Below, piece by piece: positions 14,752 through 23,103 of a DNA stretch of 27,519 nucleotides. The stretch lies in assembly GCA_035628645.1 (NCBI GenBank), contig DASPJL010000020.1, positions 1-27,519 on the forward strand, written 5' to 3'. The DNA is from DASPJL01 sp035628645 (GTDB taxonomy: Bacteria > Bacteroidota > Bacteroidia > Cytophagales > Cyclobacteriaceae). A program made the translations under genes and the position numbers. Position 1 is the stretch's first letter; every line of letters begins with the position of its first letter. The notes under the pieces were generated by a model. The model saw only the letters and a program-made list of their open reading frames with translations. It did no database searches and was not told where the DNA came from.

Positions 14752-17700
14752 ATGAAAAAAAAGCCTACTATTATCAATGCATTTTTATTTGTAGTATTAT
14801 TTTTTGCCTCTCTTTCCCTTTCTGCTCAAACCTGTAATTGTAAATATACTGTTCCTTTATCGCAGGAGATAGTCGACGGATCAAAATTAAATATAGGTCC
14901 TGGCGATGTGGTTTGTATTCAATCAGGACAAAGAGAATCCCTTTGGTTTCAAAATTTTACCGGCACTGCCGCTAACCCGATTATATTTAAAAATTGCGGT
15001 GGACAGGTTGTAATTACCAATACCAATAGATATGGAATTTCTTTTTCAAATAGCAAGCACTTTAAATTGATGGGAAATGGAAGTACCAATTTTAAATATG
15101 GTATAAAGATTAACGGTGTAGCCACTGTTGGTCTTAGTTTCAACAGACTCTCAACAGATTTTGAAACAGCTTATATCGAAGTGTATAAGTCACTTGGTCC
15201 TGGGCTTATGGCTAAGACTGACCCGGAATGTGGTAAACCAGAAACTTGGAAAGGAAACTTTGTAATGCGCAATGTTAATATCCATGATTTCTATGTTCAC
15301 GACGTAGGTTCAAAAGGTGGTGGAGGAGAAGGGTTTTATATAGGTCATTCTTTCTTTGAAGGGATAAGCACCGCCTGCGGTAAATTATACCCACATACAA
15401 TAGAAAACATTAAAGTTCATAATAATACTATAGAAAATACTGTTTTTGACGGAATGCAGGTAAGTTGCGCTACCTCAGGGGTAGAAATTTACAGCAACAC
15501 TATTAAAAATTATGGTACACTTAACAATGGAGGCCAGCAAACCGGACTTGTAATAGGAGGGGGAAGCAAAGGAAGATATTATAACAATAAGGTAGATAAA
15601 GGAACAGGACCAGGAGTTTGTATTTTTGGTCAGGGAGATATTCATTTCTATAATAACTCTATCTCAAATACAGGCTTGGAAGGCATTTTTATAGATGATA
15701 GATCAACGGATCCCAATTTAGGGTTGTACTTATACAATAACACTGTGGTAAATTCCAAAATGACTGGAATTTTGACTTATGATGCTACGCTCAAAATAAA
15801 TGTCTTTTATAATAATTTGGTAGTAAACCCGGGTAACTGGGAAGCCTGGGGAAACAACTGGAAAAAGGCCTTTATTTATCTTGAAAGGATTCCCGAAATA
15901 AATAAAATTGTCAAATACGATACTGCTAATAATTACTTTGTAAAGGAGGTTTCATCAGCTCAATTTGTTGATCCTGCAAATTATAACTTTCATTTAAAGT
16001 CAAATGCACCTGTCATTAACCGAGGAAAGGACCTTACCTATCTGGGTATTATTTTTGACCAGGATAACCTTAAAAGACCGAGCGGTAATGCATTTGACAT
16101 AGGTGCGTATGAATATGGAGGAACAGTAACTACTCCGACACCAACACCAACTTCTCTTGTGATAAGTACAACAGCTACCTCCGCATTGTGTAATGGCGCT
16201 TCAACTGGAAAAGCCACTGCGTCTGCCTCAGGAGGAACAAGTCCTTATACATATGCCTGGTCAAATGGCAAAACTACTCAAAATATTGAGGGTTTGAGTG
16301 CAGGTAACTACACCGTAACTGTAACCGATGGCAAAGGAGTAAAAGGATCAAAAACAGTTACCGTAGGTCAGCCTTCTGCGATTTCAATTACAAATACCAA
16401 AGTAAATGCTACTTCTGCCACCAAAGGTTCTATTAACATTACAGTTGCCGGCGGGGTAAGTCCTTATACCTATTCCTGGTCAAATGGAGCGACTACACAG
16501 GATATTTCTAATTTATCTGCGGGAACTTATACTGTTACTGTAAAAGACAAGAACTTGTGTTCAAAGTCAGCTTCTATTGCTATAACTCAATCTACCACTA
16601 CTCCTCCTCCGCCAACCGGAGCCTTTAACGGAGTATACAACATAATATCCAAAAAGACAGGAAGGTATTTGGAAGTGGCAAATGCATCAACAAGTAACAA
16701 TGCCAATATTGCAATTGGAAACAATTCCAACACTAATGATCAAAAATGGACAATTACACCTTTAGCTGATGGATATTACAAGGTCATATCCGTTCACAGT
16801 AATAAGTCAATGGATGCCACCGGAGTTACAGACGGCTCAAATATCATTCAAAACACGCCGAGCTCAACAGATGATTGTCAGGAATTTAAAATTGTAGATG
16901 TAGGAAGCGGATATTATAAGATTATTCCTAAGTGCACAGGCAGAGGATTTGAAGTTAAAGGTAATTCTCTGGTAGATGGAGCCTTGGTTGGTCTTTGGAC
17001 CTATTGGGGTGGTGATCACCAAAAGTGGAGATTCCAGTTAGTTTCTCCGGCAACTGAACAGGAGGAACCACAGGAAGAGCCGCTTCCTATTGAGGAGGAA
17101 CCTGTTGCAGACGGATTTAATGGTTCATTTAATATTATTTCAGTAAGAACTGGCAGATATCTGGAAGTAGCCAATTCTTCCACTGCAGAAAATGCAAGTG
17201 TGGTAATCAAAAACAAGTCGGGCGCAGCCAATCAGAAATGGAATATTCAGGCCTTAGCAGACGGATCGTATAAAATAGTGGCTTCGCACAGTAACAAATC
17301 ACTGGATGTGACGGGAGTGAAAGATGGCTCTTCTGTGATTCAGGCTTCTTTAAGTTCATCAGATGATTGTCAGAGATTTGATATAGCTGATGTTGGAGGC
17401 GGATATTACAAAATCATTCCTAAGTGTGGGGGAAGGGCATTTGAAGTAAAGGCAAATTCGACAGCCGACGGCGCTCCGGTAGGTCTGTGGAGTTATTGGG
17501 GAGGTGATCACCAGAAATGGAAATTGCAACTGATATCGTCAGCGGCTCCTTCCCCCGAATTCGAAGAATCACTACCAATTGAAACAGCCCCTGAAGAAAC
17601 ATCTGATGGATTTAACGGTGCATTTAATATTATCTCAAAAAGAACCGGCAGGTATTTGGAAGTGGCTAATTCTTCCACTGCTGAAAATGCAAGCGTAGTA

Positions 17701-18336
17701 ATCAAAAACAAGTCGGGCGGAGCCAATCAGAAATGGGATATTCAGGCTCTGGCAGACGGATCGTATAAAATAGTAGCTTCGCACAGCAACAAATCCCTTG
17801 ATGTAACAGGGGTGAAAGATGGTTCCTCTGTAATTCAAACTTCAGTAAATTCGTCTGATGATTGCCAAAGGTTTTCTATTGTAGATGTGGGAGGCGGATA
17901 TTACAAAATCATTCCCAATTGCGGCGGAAGAGCATTCGAAGTAAAAGCTAATTCAACAGCGGATGGCGCTCCGGTTGGCTTGTGGTCTTATTGGGGTGGT
18001 GATCACCAAAAGTGGAAAATACAAGCCGTTAATTCTACTTCAGCAATGAGAGGGGATTTATCATCAAAAGAAAATGAACTTATTAAAGTATATCCTAATC
18101 CTGTTACTGACAACCTGTTAAATGTTGAGGTTAATTTGTCATCGCAGTCTCAGGAGGAAGTTGATGTTTCACTTGTGGACGCAATGTCACTTCCTGTTTC
18201 ATCTTCTAAGCGTGTACTTGATCCAGGCAGAAACCTTATAAAAATATCTACTTCTCAATTAAAAGGAGGTGTCTATTTTGTAATCGTACAAAAAGGAGCG
18301 GACAGGATAGTAAAGAGAGTAGTAATCACCAGGTAA
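14752..18336 (+). CDS. T9SS-exported beta-helix / SprB / triple ricin-lectin protein
   Basis: 1194 residues. Domains in order: Sec signal peptide (1-25, SLSA/QT); right-handed parallel beta-helix (about 28-455), rich in YNN/NNT turns and with N-terminal cysteines (TCNCKY); a PT linker; two SprB repeats (about 469-540 and 545-616; CNGASTGKATASASGG and SPYTYSWSNGATTQDISNLS types); three ricin-type beta-trefoil lectin domains (about 623-764, 787-928, 952-1093) with QKW, QEF/QRF and QKW motifs, joined by Pro/Glu-rich linkers; and a type A T9SS C-terminal domain (about 1113-1194; VYPNPVTDNLL, GVYFVIVQKG). It is probably a surface or secreted polysaccharide-binding protein, perhaps a lyase. I recognise no catalytic family in the helix domain. 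The second and third lectin domains are almost identical. It is followed by a strong terminator, so it is monocistronic. Confidence 0.9.
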   Translation: MKKKPTIINAFLFVVLFFASLSLSAQTCNCKYTVPLSQEIVDGSKLNIGPGDVVCIQSGQRESLWFQNFTGTAANPIIFKNCGGQVVITNTNRYGISFSNSKHFKLMGNGSTNFKYGIKINGVATVGLSFNRLSTDFETAYIEVYKSLGPGLMAKTDPECGKPETWKGNFVMRNVNIHDFYVHDVGSKGGGGEGFYIGHSFFEGISTACGKLYPHTIENIKVHNNTIENTVFDGMQVSCATSGVEIYSNTIKNYGTLNNGGQQTGLVIGGGSKGRYYNNKVDKGTGPGVCIFGQGDIHFYNNSISNTGLEGIFIDDRSTDPNLGLYLYNNTVVNSKMTGILTYDATLKINVFYNNLVVNPGNWEAWGNNWKKAFIYLERIPEINKIVKYDTANNYFVKEVSSAQFVDPANYNFHLKSNAPVINRGKDLTYLGIIFDQDNLKRPSGNAFDIGAYEYGGTVTTPTPTPTSLVISTTATSALCNGASTGKATASASGGTSPYTYAWSNGKTTQNIEGLSAGNYTVTVTDGKGVKGSKTVTVGQPSAISITNTKVNATSATKGSINITVAGGVSPYTYSWSNGATTQDISNLSAGTYTVTVKDKNLCSKSASIAITQSTTTPPPPTGAFNGVYNIISKKTGRYLEVANASTSNNANIAIGNNSNTNDQKWTITPLADGYYKVISVHSNKSMDATGVTDGSNIIQNTPSSTDDCQEFKIVDVGSGYYKIIPKCTGRGFEVKGNSLVDGALVGLWTYWGGDHQKWRFQLVSPATEQEEPQEEPLPIEEEPVADGFNGSFNIISVRTGRYLEVANSSTAENASVVIKNKSGAANQKWNIQALADGSYKIVASHSNKSLDVTGVKDGSSVIQASLSSSDDCQRFDIADVGGGYYKIIPKCGGRAFEVKANSTADGAPVGLWSYWGGDHQKWKLQLISSAAPSPEFEESLPIETAPEETSDGFNGAFNIISKRTGRYLEVANSSTAENASVVIKNKSGGANQKWDIQALADGSYKIVASHSNKSLDVTGVKDGSSVIQTSVNSSDDCQRFSIVDVGGGYYKIIPNCGGRAFEVKANSTADGAPVGLWSYWGGDHQKWKIQAVNSTSAMRGDLSSKENELIKVYPNPVTDNLLNVEVNLSSQSQEEVDVSLVDAMSLPVSSSKRVLDPGRNLIKISTSQLKGGVYFVIVQKGADRIVKRVVITR
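17113..17520 (+). repeat. Internal lectin-domain duplication, unit 1
   Basis: This 408-bp segment recurs 495 bp downstream in the same gene, in frame (165 codons). The encoded 136 residues differ at 10 positions, all conservative or surface-type changes. The preceding lectin domain (about 16621-17030, offset 492 bp) is the same fold but clearly more diverged, so this pair is the younger duplication. Confidence 0.9.
17608..18015 (+). repeat. Internal lectin-domain duplication, unit 2
   Basis: This is the second copy of the 408-bp lectin unit, offset exactly 495 bp from the first. The 87-bp linkers before the two copies encode different Pro/Glu-rich sequences, so the domain body is conserved while the linkers have drifted. 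Confidence 0.9.
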
Positions 18337-18359
18337 TTTTAATTATTTCTTCTATAACA

Positions 18360-18396
18360 AAGTCTTAAGCATCATATGGCGCTTAAGACTTTTTAT
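18360..18396 (+). terminator. Intrinsic terminator of the T9SS lectin gene
   Basis: An 11-bp perfect stem AAGTCTTAAGC (18360-18370) / GCTTAAGACTT (18381-18391) encloses a 10-base loop and runs into TTTTATTT. It begins 24 bp after the stop codon at 18336. It is the only strong rho-independent terminator visible in the window. Confidence 0.85.
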
Positions 18397-18410
18397 TTAC
18401 TGCATTTCAT

Positions 18411-18418
18411 CCCCCCCC
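18411..18418 (+). repeat. Homopolymeric C8 tract
   Basis: Eight consecutive C residues occur in an otherwise AT-rich intergenic spacer, 20 bp after the terminator. Such tracts are prone to slippage and sequencing error. It is not in a coding region. Confidence 0.8.
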
Positions 18419-18685
18419 TTTTGGTAGTTATTCAGTCTTTCTTTAAATACCGGTGCAGTATACTTTGAAAGTTTTTTTAAAAAATATCAAACAATATGAA
18501 ACGAGAGCGGCAATGGTTTCGTAGTTTTTACTAAGGTTTAATCTTCCTTACATCCAATTTTTGCTTTCCGGGCTATCTCAGATAGTTTTAATTCCTTTTT
18601 TCAGTGATCCTTCTAAGGTTCGAGGAGTTTATCTAAACTAACAATACATCATAGAAAGTGAGTATAACTTGATAATTATTCTTTT

Positions 18686-18970
18686 ATGGCGACTTCTGGC
18701 AAAATAAATAAAATTGGGACCCTTATAAGGAAAAATTCCATAGAAGAGAATCACAAACAGGAAGATTCTATGAACACAATTAAAAGAAAAACTATAATGA
18801 GGTATGAAGTCGAGGTAGCGCCTTCCGAAGAAAAATATACTACGCTTGAAAAAATAGATTTAACAGATATTGCTCAAGCCATAGACGGAAGTAAAAGCAT
18901 GTCAGAGGACGAATCCTACACAGATCCTTCCGAGGAAAAGGATAACAAACCTAAGTTTTGGTTTTGGTAA
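18686..18970 (+). CDS. Small acidic hypothetical protein with FWFW C-terminus
   Basis: 94 residues, not recognised. The N-terminal third is basic (SGKINKIGTLIRKNSIEENH). The remainder is acidic with many E, D and S residues (PSEEKYTTLEKIDLTDIAQAIDGSKSMSEDES), and the protein ends KDNKPKFWFW. There is no signal peptide, membrane segment or cysteine. The ATG at 18686 is the longest option; the internal ATG at 18770 (MNTIKRKTIMRYE, 66 residues) is a realistic alternative, because the preceding part looks less constrained. It stands alone: a terminator isolates it from the lectin gene, and the S41 peptidase gene converges on it with a 52-bp gap. It might be a precursor or adaptor peptide, but no modifying enzyme is nearby. 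It could also be a spurious ORF. Confidence 0.5.
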   Translation: MATSGKINKIGTLIRKNSIEENHKQEDSMNTIKRKTIMRYEVEVAPSEEKYTTLEKIDLTDIAQAIDGSKSMSEDESYTDPSEEKDNKPKFWFW

Positions 18971-19022
18971 AATCGTCGGACCCGTGGTTGAAATTTCATT
19001 ACAAAACCGAGGAGCGCTTTTA

Positions 19023-20321
19023 TTAAAAGGCGCCAACCTCACCTCTAAAGCCTGTCAATTCAAGGTGATTTTTAGGTAAGTCAGATGCAACCCTGGCATT
19101 GGGCGCTGAAAAGGAACCATTCTCTATATAATATAAGGCTTGATTCAAAGAACTTTCTTGTTCATCTCCAAAATCGTAATTGAGGTTATCCTGAACATAA
19201 ACGCTGGCTTTAATTCCGTCAAAGTAATCTGCTTCCCCATTGGAATTTGCTACATTAAAAGTGATGGGCGCTACTGCATATTTACCTACAATAAAAATAT
19301 TCATTCCCACAGGCTTTCCATGGGTGTCATCTCCAATAACATATACCGGCATATAAGGTTTTAATCCATTTATTATCGCCTCGCTTGCTGATGCAGAAGA
19401 TTTGGTGGCAATCACAAACAACCTGTCCAGATTAAGGTTATAAGGCGTTGACTCAAATATAAAAGGTTTATTTTCCTTGGTATTTTTAGCGTTATAGGTA
19501 AGCTCAACAAATTCTTTTCCCATCGTCTGTGATGCGCCGATTAAACTTGCCAGATGATTTGCCACTTCTAAACTGCCGCCTCCATTGTATCTCAGGTCAA
19601 GCACCAATTCCGATACGCCCTGGGATTGGAAAAAAGCAAAAGCCTCTTCTAATTCGGCATTCGACTTTTCAAGAAAGGTATTAAACACCAGATAGCCTAC
19701 CTTTTTCCCGCCTTTCTCCAGGACGCTCCTGTGCAAGACGGTCTTTAAGTTTATTTCTTCTTTGGTCACAGATATCGTTCTTACATTTCCCTGTAAATCT
19801 TCAACCTCAAAACTGGTTCTCTCGCCCACTTTATCTTCGCCCATTTCCTGATAAAAGGTGTTGTTACTTAACAAAGAGGAAACACTTTTTCCATTTACTT
19901 TTAATATTTTATATCCTCTCGATATATTTTGTTTAGCCATCGGAGAATTTTCATAAACAAAGGTGATTCGAAGGTTATTTTGAGCATCCAGTTTCATGCC
20001 CATTCCATTGCCGACCATTGTTCCTTCTTCAAAATATTGCTTAAAAGAAACGGTGTCCATGATGAAGCTCCATTTATCCAGAGGTTCATACATCATTGCT
20101 TTTAATGCATCCTCAGGGGTGGAGAATTTGGATACATCAAGTGCAGGAACCTTGTCATCCCATAAATACCATTCTTTCATCAGTGTGTATAGAGATGAAT
20201 TAACCCTGGATGAATTACTATTGGGCGTTGCAACACCTTCATCATCCTTGACACACCCTAAAAAGGCCAATGCTACCAAAAGCAGCATTATAATTTTATA
20301 GCTGATTATATTGTTTTTCAT
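19023..20321 (-). CDS. S41-family (C-terminal processing) peptidase lipoprotein
   Basis: 432 residues. The N-terminus has a lipobox ALAFLGC with the lipidated Cys at residue 23, so the protein is anchored in the periplasm or outer membrane. A helical N-domain (LYTLMKEWYLWDDKVP) precedes a PDZ-like segment (GMKLDAQNNLRITFVYENSPM...GYKILKVNGKSV). The peptidase core follows, with LDLRYNGGG and the Ser-Lys dyad: Ser311 in SASASEA and Lys336 in HGKPVG, 25 residues apart as in E. coli Tsp. It resembles the Bacteroidota S41 lipoproteins rather than CtpA proper. The ATG at 20321 is embedded in an inverted repeat (see leader). It is 231 bp downstream of the helicase stop and probably has its own promoter. 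Confidence 0.9.
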   Translation of the reverse strand: MKNNIISYKIIMLLLVALAFLGCVKDDEGVATPNSNSSRVNSSLYTLMKEWYLWDDKVPALDVSKFSTPEDALKAMMYEPLDKWSFIMDTVSFKQYFEEGTMVGNGMGMKLDAQNNLRITFVYENSPMAKQNISRGYKILKVNGKSVSSLLSNNTFYQEMGEDKVGERTSFEVEDLQGNVRTISVTKEEINLKTVLHRSVLEKGGKKVGYLVFNTFLEKSNAELEEAFAFFQSQGVSELVLDLRYNGGGSLEVANHLASLIGASQTMGKEFVELTYNAKNTKENKPFIFESTPYNLNLDRLFVIATKSSASASEAIINGLKPYMPVYVIGDDTHGKPVGMNIFIVGKYAVAPITFNVANSNGEADYFDGIKASVYVQDNLNYDFGDEQESSLNQALYYIENGSFSAPNARVASDLPKNHLELTGFRGEVGAF

Positions 20322-20406
20322 ACGTGAATGTGTTTACTTTCAATGGAACGTATGGAACCCTCAGGCATTCTCATTCCTTTTTGTGTCACTTTGTTACATG
20401 AGGGTT
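20319..20406 (-). promoter_or_regulatory. Two adjacent hairpins in the S41 leader, one containing the start codon
   Basis: In the direction of transcription an 8-bp dyad AACCCTCA (20406-20399) / TGAGGGTT (20363-20356) is followed one base later by a 7-bp dyad CATACGT (20354-20348) / ACGTATG (20325-20319). The last arm contains the ATG start codon. Both are perfect. If formed in the mRNA, the helices would stack and hide the start. No clear promoter was identified, so presence of the whole structure in the transcript is inferred. Confidence 0.35.
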
Positions 20407-20505
20407 TCATAAAAATTAATTATCCTTCAAATAACGCATAAATATTTTATTTTAGTTCATGTCATTTTAAAGTTAAAACTACATCTTCGAAATCTTCCGG
20501 TTGAT

Positions 20506-20522
20506 CCCGAAACAGTTTCGGG
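20506..20522. repeat. Intergenic hairpin CCCGAAA-CAG-TTTCGGG
   Basis: A 7-bp perfect, G/C-rich dyad with a 3-base loop lies 30 bp beyond the helicase stop codon (20553). It has no T-run on either strand, so it is not a classical terminator. Short CCCGA...TCGGG palindromes recur in Bacteroidota intergenic regions, and this could be such a dispersed element or an mRNA 3' stabiliser. Confidence 0.5.
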
Positions 20523-20552
20523 TACAGAGGATTCTGAATTCGTTATTTCTCC

Positions 20553-23009
20553 TCACGCAAACTTTTCCAGATTGGCTACCATTCTGTTCACCCTGTCTTC
20601 AAGTTTTTCGGAACTCAGGCTTTCCCGCAGGCGGTCCACAAGTATGGGGAAAGCAAAGGGGCTTGGTCTTTTCAGGTGTTGAAAAATGATGTTTTGCTGA
20701 GTTATTCTTCTTAATGTATTTGCCAGTCGTGCTTGCTCTACCTGTATGGTAAGTACTTCCTCATAAGCCTGATGGATCAGTAAATTCCCCGGATCATATT
20801 CTTTAAATACCTGAAAAAGGATCTGAGTGGAAGACTGAAGGTGTTTGTTTGTAATGTATTTCCCAGGATATCCCTGAAAAATAAGTCCTGAAATGGCAGC
20901 AATGTCCCGGAATTTACGCTTAGCCATCTCCGATTCATTTACACTGTTTCGTATGTCTTCCACTAAATTTTCGGTGGAGAAAAGACTTTTGTCGAGCAAC
21001 AACGCCTCATCAATTTTTTGCTCAGAAAGCAGCTCAAAACCATAATCGTTCATCGCGATTGAAAATGAAGCCGGCATTTTTCTGCTGATCCTGTAGGCGA
21101 TTAATGCACCCAAAACCTCATGCACCATCCTTCCTTCGAATGGATAAATAAAAATATGATGGCCTTCATTCGATTCTAACAGTTCAACTAACAATTGATT
21201 ATGATCAGGGATAGTAGACCATTTCAACTGAACATCAAACAAAGGTTTTAATACCTTTGTCTCAATATCTTTGGCGATTCCCTGCTTTGCTTCTTCAAGC
21301 TTTATTCTTATTAATTCTGAGAGCTGAGAAGAAAGTGCAATTCGTCCACCTAACCAGCGTGGCACCACTCCTTTTTTCTTTCCGCCCTTTTTTACAAGGG
21401 CGGTCATGTCTTTTATTTTTATAAACTCCAGGTTTTTGCCTGCAAACCAGAACACATCTCCCGGATTCAGCCTGGAAACAAAATATTCTTCCACTGTTCC
21501 GATAAATCCACCGGTCATGTATTTTATTTTGATGATAGGGTCACTTACGATGGTTCCTATGGAAAGCCGGTGTTTCATGGCCATCCGTTTGTTGGTAATC
21601 CTAAAAAGGCCGTCAATCTGCTCTACTTTCTGATATTCATTGTATTCGCCCAGACTTTCCCCGCCATGAACAATAAAGTCCAGTGCCCATTTCCATTCGG
21701 ATTCCGTAATGTCTTTAAAAGAGAATGTGGTCTTTATCTCCTCTAGCACCTCTTCAGCTTTAAAACCTTCACCTGTTGCCAATGTCAGCAGATATTGTAC
21801 AAGCACGTCAAAGGACTTAAAAAGAGGCGTGCGTGATTCCATTACGTTATTATAAATCGCCTCTTTTATGGCAGAGGCTTCCACAAGTTCTAGGGAATGC
21901 GTGGGAAGGAAAAAGATTTTGCTGGTAGCGCCCGGTTGGTGGCCGCTTCTTCCTGCCCGTTGAAGAAATCGCGCCACACCTTTCGGGCTTCCCACCTGGA
22001 TTACCGTATCCACTGGTCTGAAATCTACCCCAAGATCCAAACTTGAAGTGCAAACTACAAGCTTCAGAATGCCGCTGTGAAGGGCTTCCTCTACCCACTT
22101 TCTGATTTCATTATCCAAAGAACCGTGATGCATAGCTATTGCGCCTGCCAGGTCTGGAGCCCTCAACAGAATATGTTGATACCATATTTCGGTCTGGGAT
22201 CGGGTATTGGTAAAAAGTAAAGTAGTCTGGCTTTCCCTGATAATAGGAATCGCTTTATCTAAAAGATTAATTCCCAAATGTCCTGCCCAGGGAAATTTTT
22301 CGATCTCATCAGGAATAATAGATTCTATCTGAATGCTTTTTTTAATATCCGCTTTGATAATTTTTGCCTCAGTCAATTCAGATTCTTTCCCTAAAAGCAC
22401 TTCTAACGCTTCCGGTAAATTTCCTATAGTTGCGGAAATCCCCCAGATCTTTAGTTTTTGTTGGGTTAGCTTTTTTACTTTTGATAAAGCAAGTTCCACC
22501 TGCACAGCCCTTTTGGTTCCAAGCAATTCGTGCCATTCGTCAACGACGATTGTTTTCAGGTTCTTAAAGACTTTAGAGGAATCTGTTTGGCTGAGGAATA
22601 AGTGCAAACTTTCAGGAGTGGTGATCAGACATTCGGGCATGGATTGTTTTTGTCGCTGTCTTTCTGCTGCTGATGTATCGCCGGTTCTTGCCGATACTGC
22701 CCAGGGAATTTCTAATTCCCGCACCATTTGTTCCATGGCGAGTTGAATGTCTTTTGCCAGGGCTCTTAGTGGCGTGAGCCAGAGAATCTGAAGCCCGTTG
22801 TGACGGGCTTTTTTATAGTCCGGGTTATTATCGATATATTCTGCTAAAACAGGCGCCCATAAAGCAAAAGTTTTACCGCTACCTGTGGGGGCATTTAGCA
22901 ATCCGCTTTTTCCTTCCAATACTTCTTTCCAAACCTCCAACTGAAAAGGAAAAGGTTCAAAGCCGCGTGAATGGAAATAATCAAAAAGTATTTGAAAGCC
23001 GGATTTCAA
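20553..23009 (-). CDS. Ligase-associated DEXH-box helicase (Lhr-like)
   Basis: 818 residues. Superfamily 2 helicase motifs are complete: Q-motif region PFPFQLEVW (Gln23), Walker A NAPTGSGKT (Lys46), motif Ia PLRALAKD, motif Ib TTPESLHLF, Walker B VVDEWHEL (the DEWH variant typical of this subfamily), SATIGN, and motif VI QRAGRSGHQPG. The C-terminal Lhr-type extension is present. The family is the 'ligase-associated DNA damage response DEXH box helicase', usually grouped with an ATP-dependent ligase, an MBL exonuclease and the phosphoesterase PdeM. Here the ligase is two genes upstream, and neither nuclease is in the window. The start is TTG at 23009; no ATG or GTG precedes the conserved FQILFDYF region. 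It is likely cotranscribed from the ligase side. Confidence 0.92.
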   Translation of the reverse strand: MKSGFQILFDYFHSRGFEPFPFQLEVWKEVLEGKSGLLNAPTGSGKTFALWAPVLAEYIDNNPDYKKARHNGLQILWLTPLRALAKDIQLAMEQMVRELEIPWAVSARTGDTSAAERQRQKQSMPECLITTPESLHLFLSQTDSSKVFKNLKTIVVDEWHELLGTKRAVQVELALSKVKKLTQQKLKIWGISATIGNLPEALEVLLGKESELTEAKIIKADIKKSIQIESIIPDEIEKFPWAGHLGINLLDKAIPIIRESQTTLLFTNTRSQTEIWYQHILLRAPDLAGAIAMHHGSLDNEIRKWVEEALHSGILKLVVCTSSLDLGVDFRPVDTVIQVGSPKGVARFLQRAGRSGHQPGATSKIFFLPTHSLELVEASAIKEAIYNNVMESRTPLFKSFDVLVQYLLTLATGEGFKAEEVLEEIKTTFSFKDITESEWKWALDFIVHGGESLGEYNEYQKVEQIDGLFRITNKRMAMKHRLSIGTIVSDPIIKIKYMTGGFIGTVEEYFVSRLNPGDVFWFAGKNLEFIKIKDMTALVKKGGKKKGVVPRWLGGRIALSSQLSELIRIKLEEAKQGIAKDIETKVLKPLFDVQLKWSTIPDHNQLLVELLESNEGHHIFIYPFEGRMVHEVLGALIAYRISRKMPASFSIAMNDYGFELLSEQKIDEALLLDKSLFSTENLVEDIRNSVNESEMAKRKFRDIAAISGLIFQGYPGKYITNKHLQSSTQILFQVFKEYDPGNLLIHQAYEEVLTIQVEQARLANTLRRITQQNIIFQHLKRPSPFAFPILVDRLRESLSSEKLEDRVNRMVANLEKFA

Positions 23010-23103
23010 GAGTAATGGTTTTGGGAAATTTCTCTAAATTAGCTTGAACGGGATTTAGGCCCAATTGATAGTTATACTTGAATGGAAAGATTTATTTATT
23101 ATT

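Larger units (their letters stand above)
18337..18685. other. Spacer between the T9SS lectin gene and the small acidic ORF
   Basis: Besides the terminator, the spacer holds a run of eight C (18411-18418), and a CTATCT-C-AGATAG dyad (18573-18585). No coding frame or canonical promoter was recognised, although the small ORF at 18686 would need one here. Confidence 0.55.

Noticed and set aside
22333..22746. 137-residue plus-strand frame
   Set aside because: Antisense to the conserved helicase motifs; a shadow frame.
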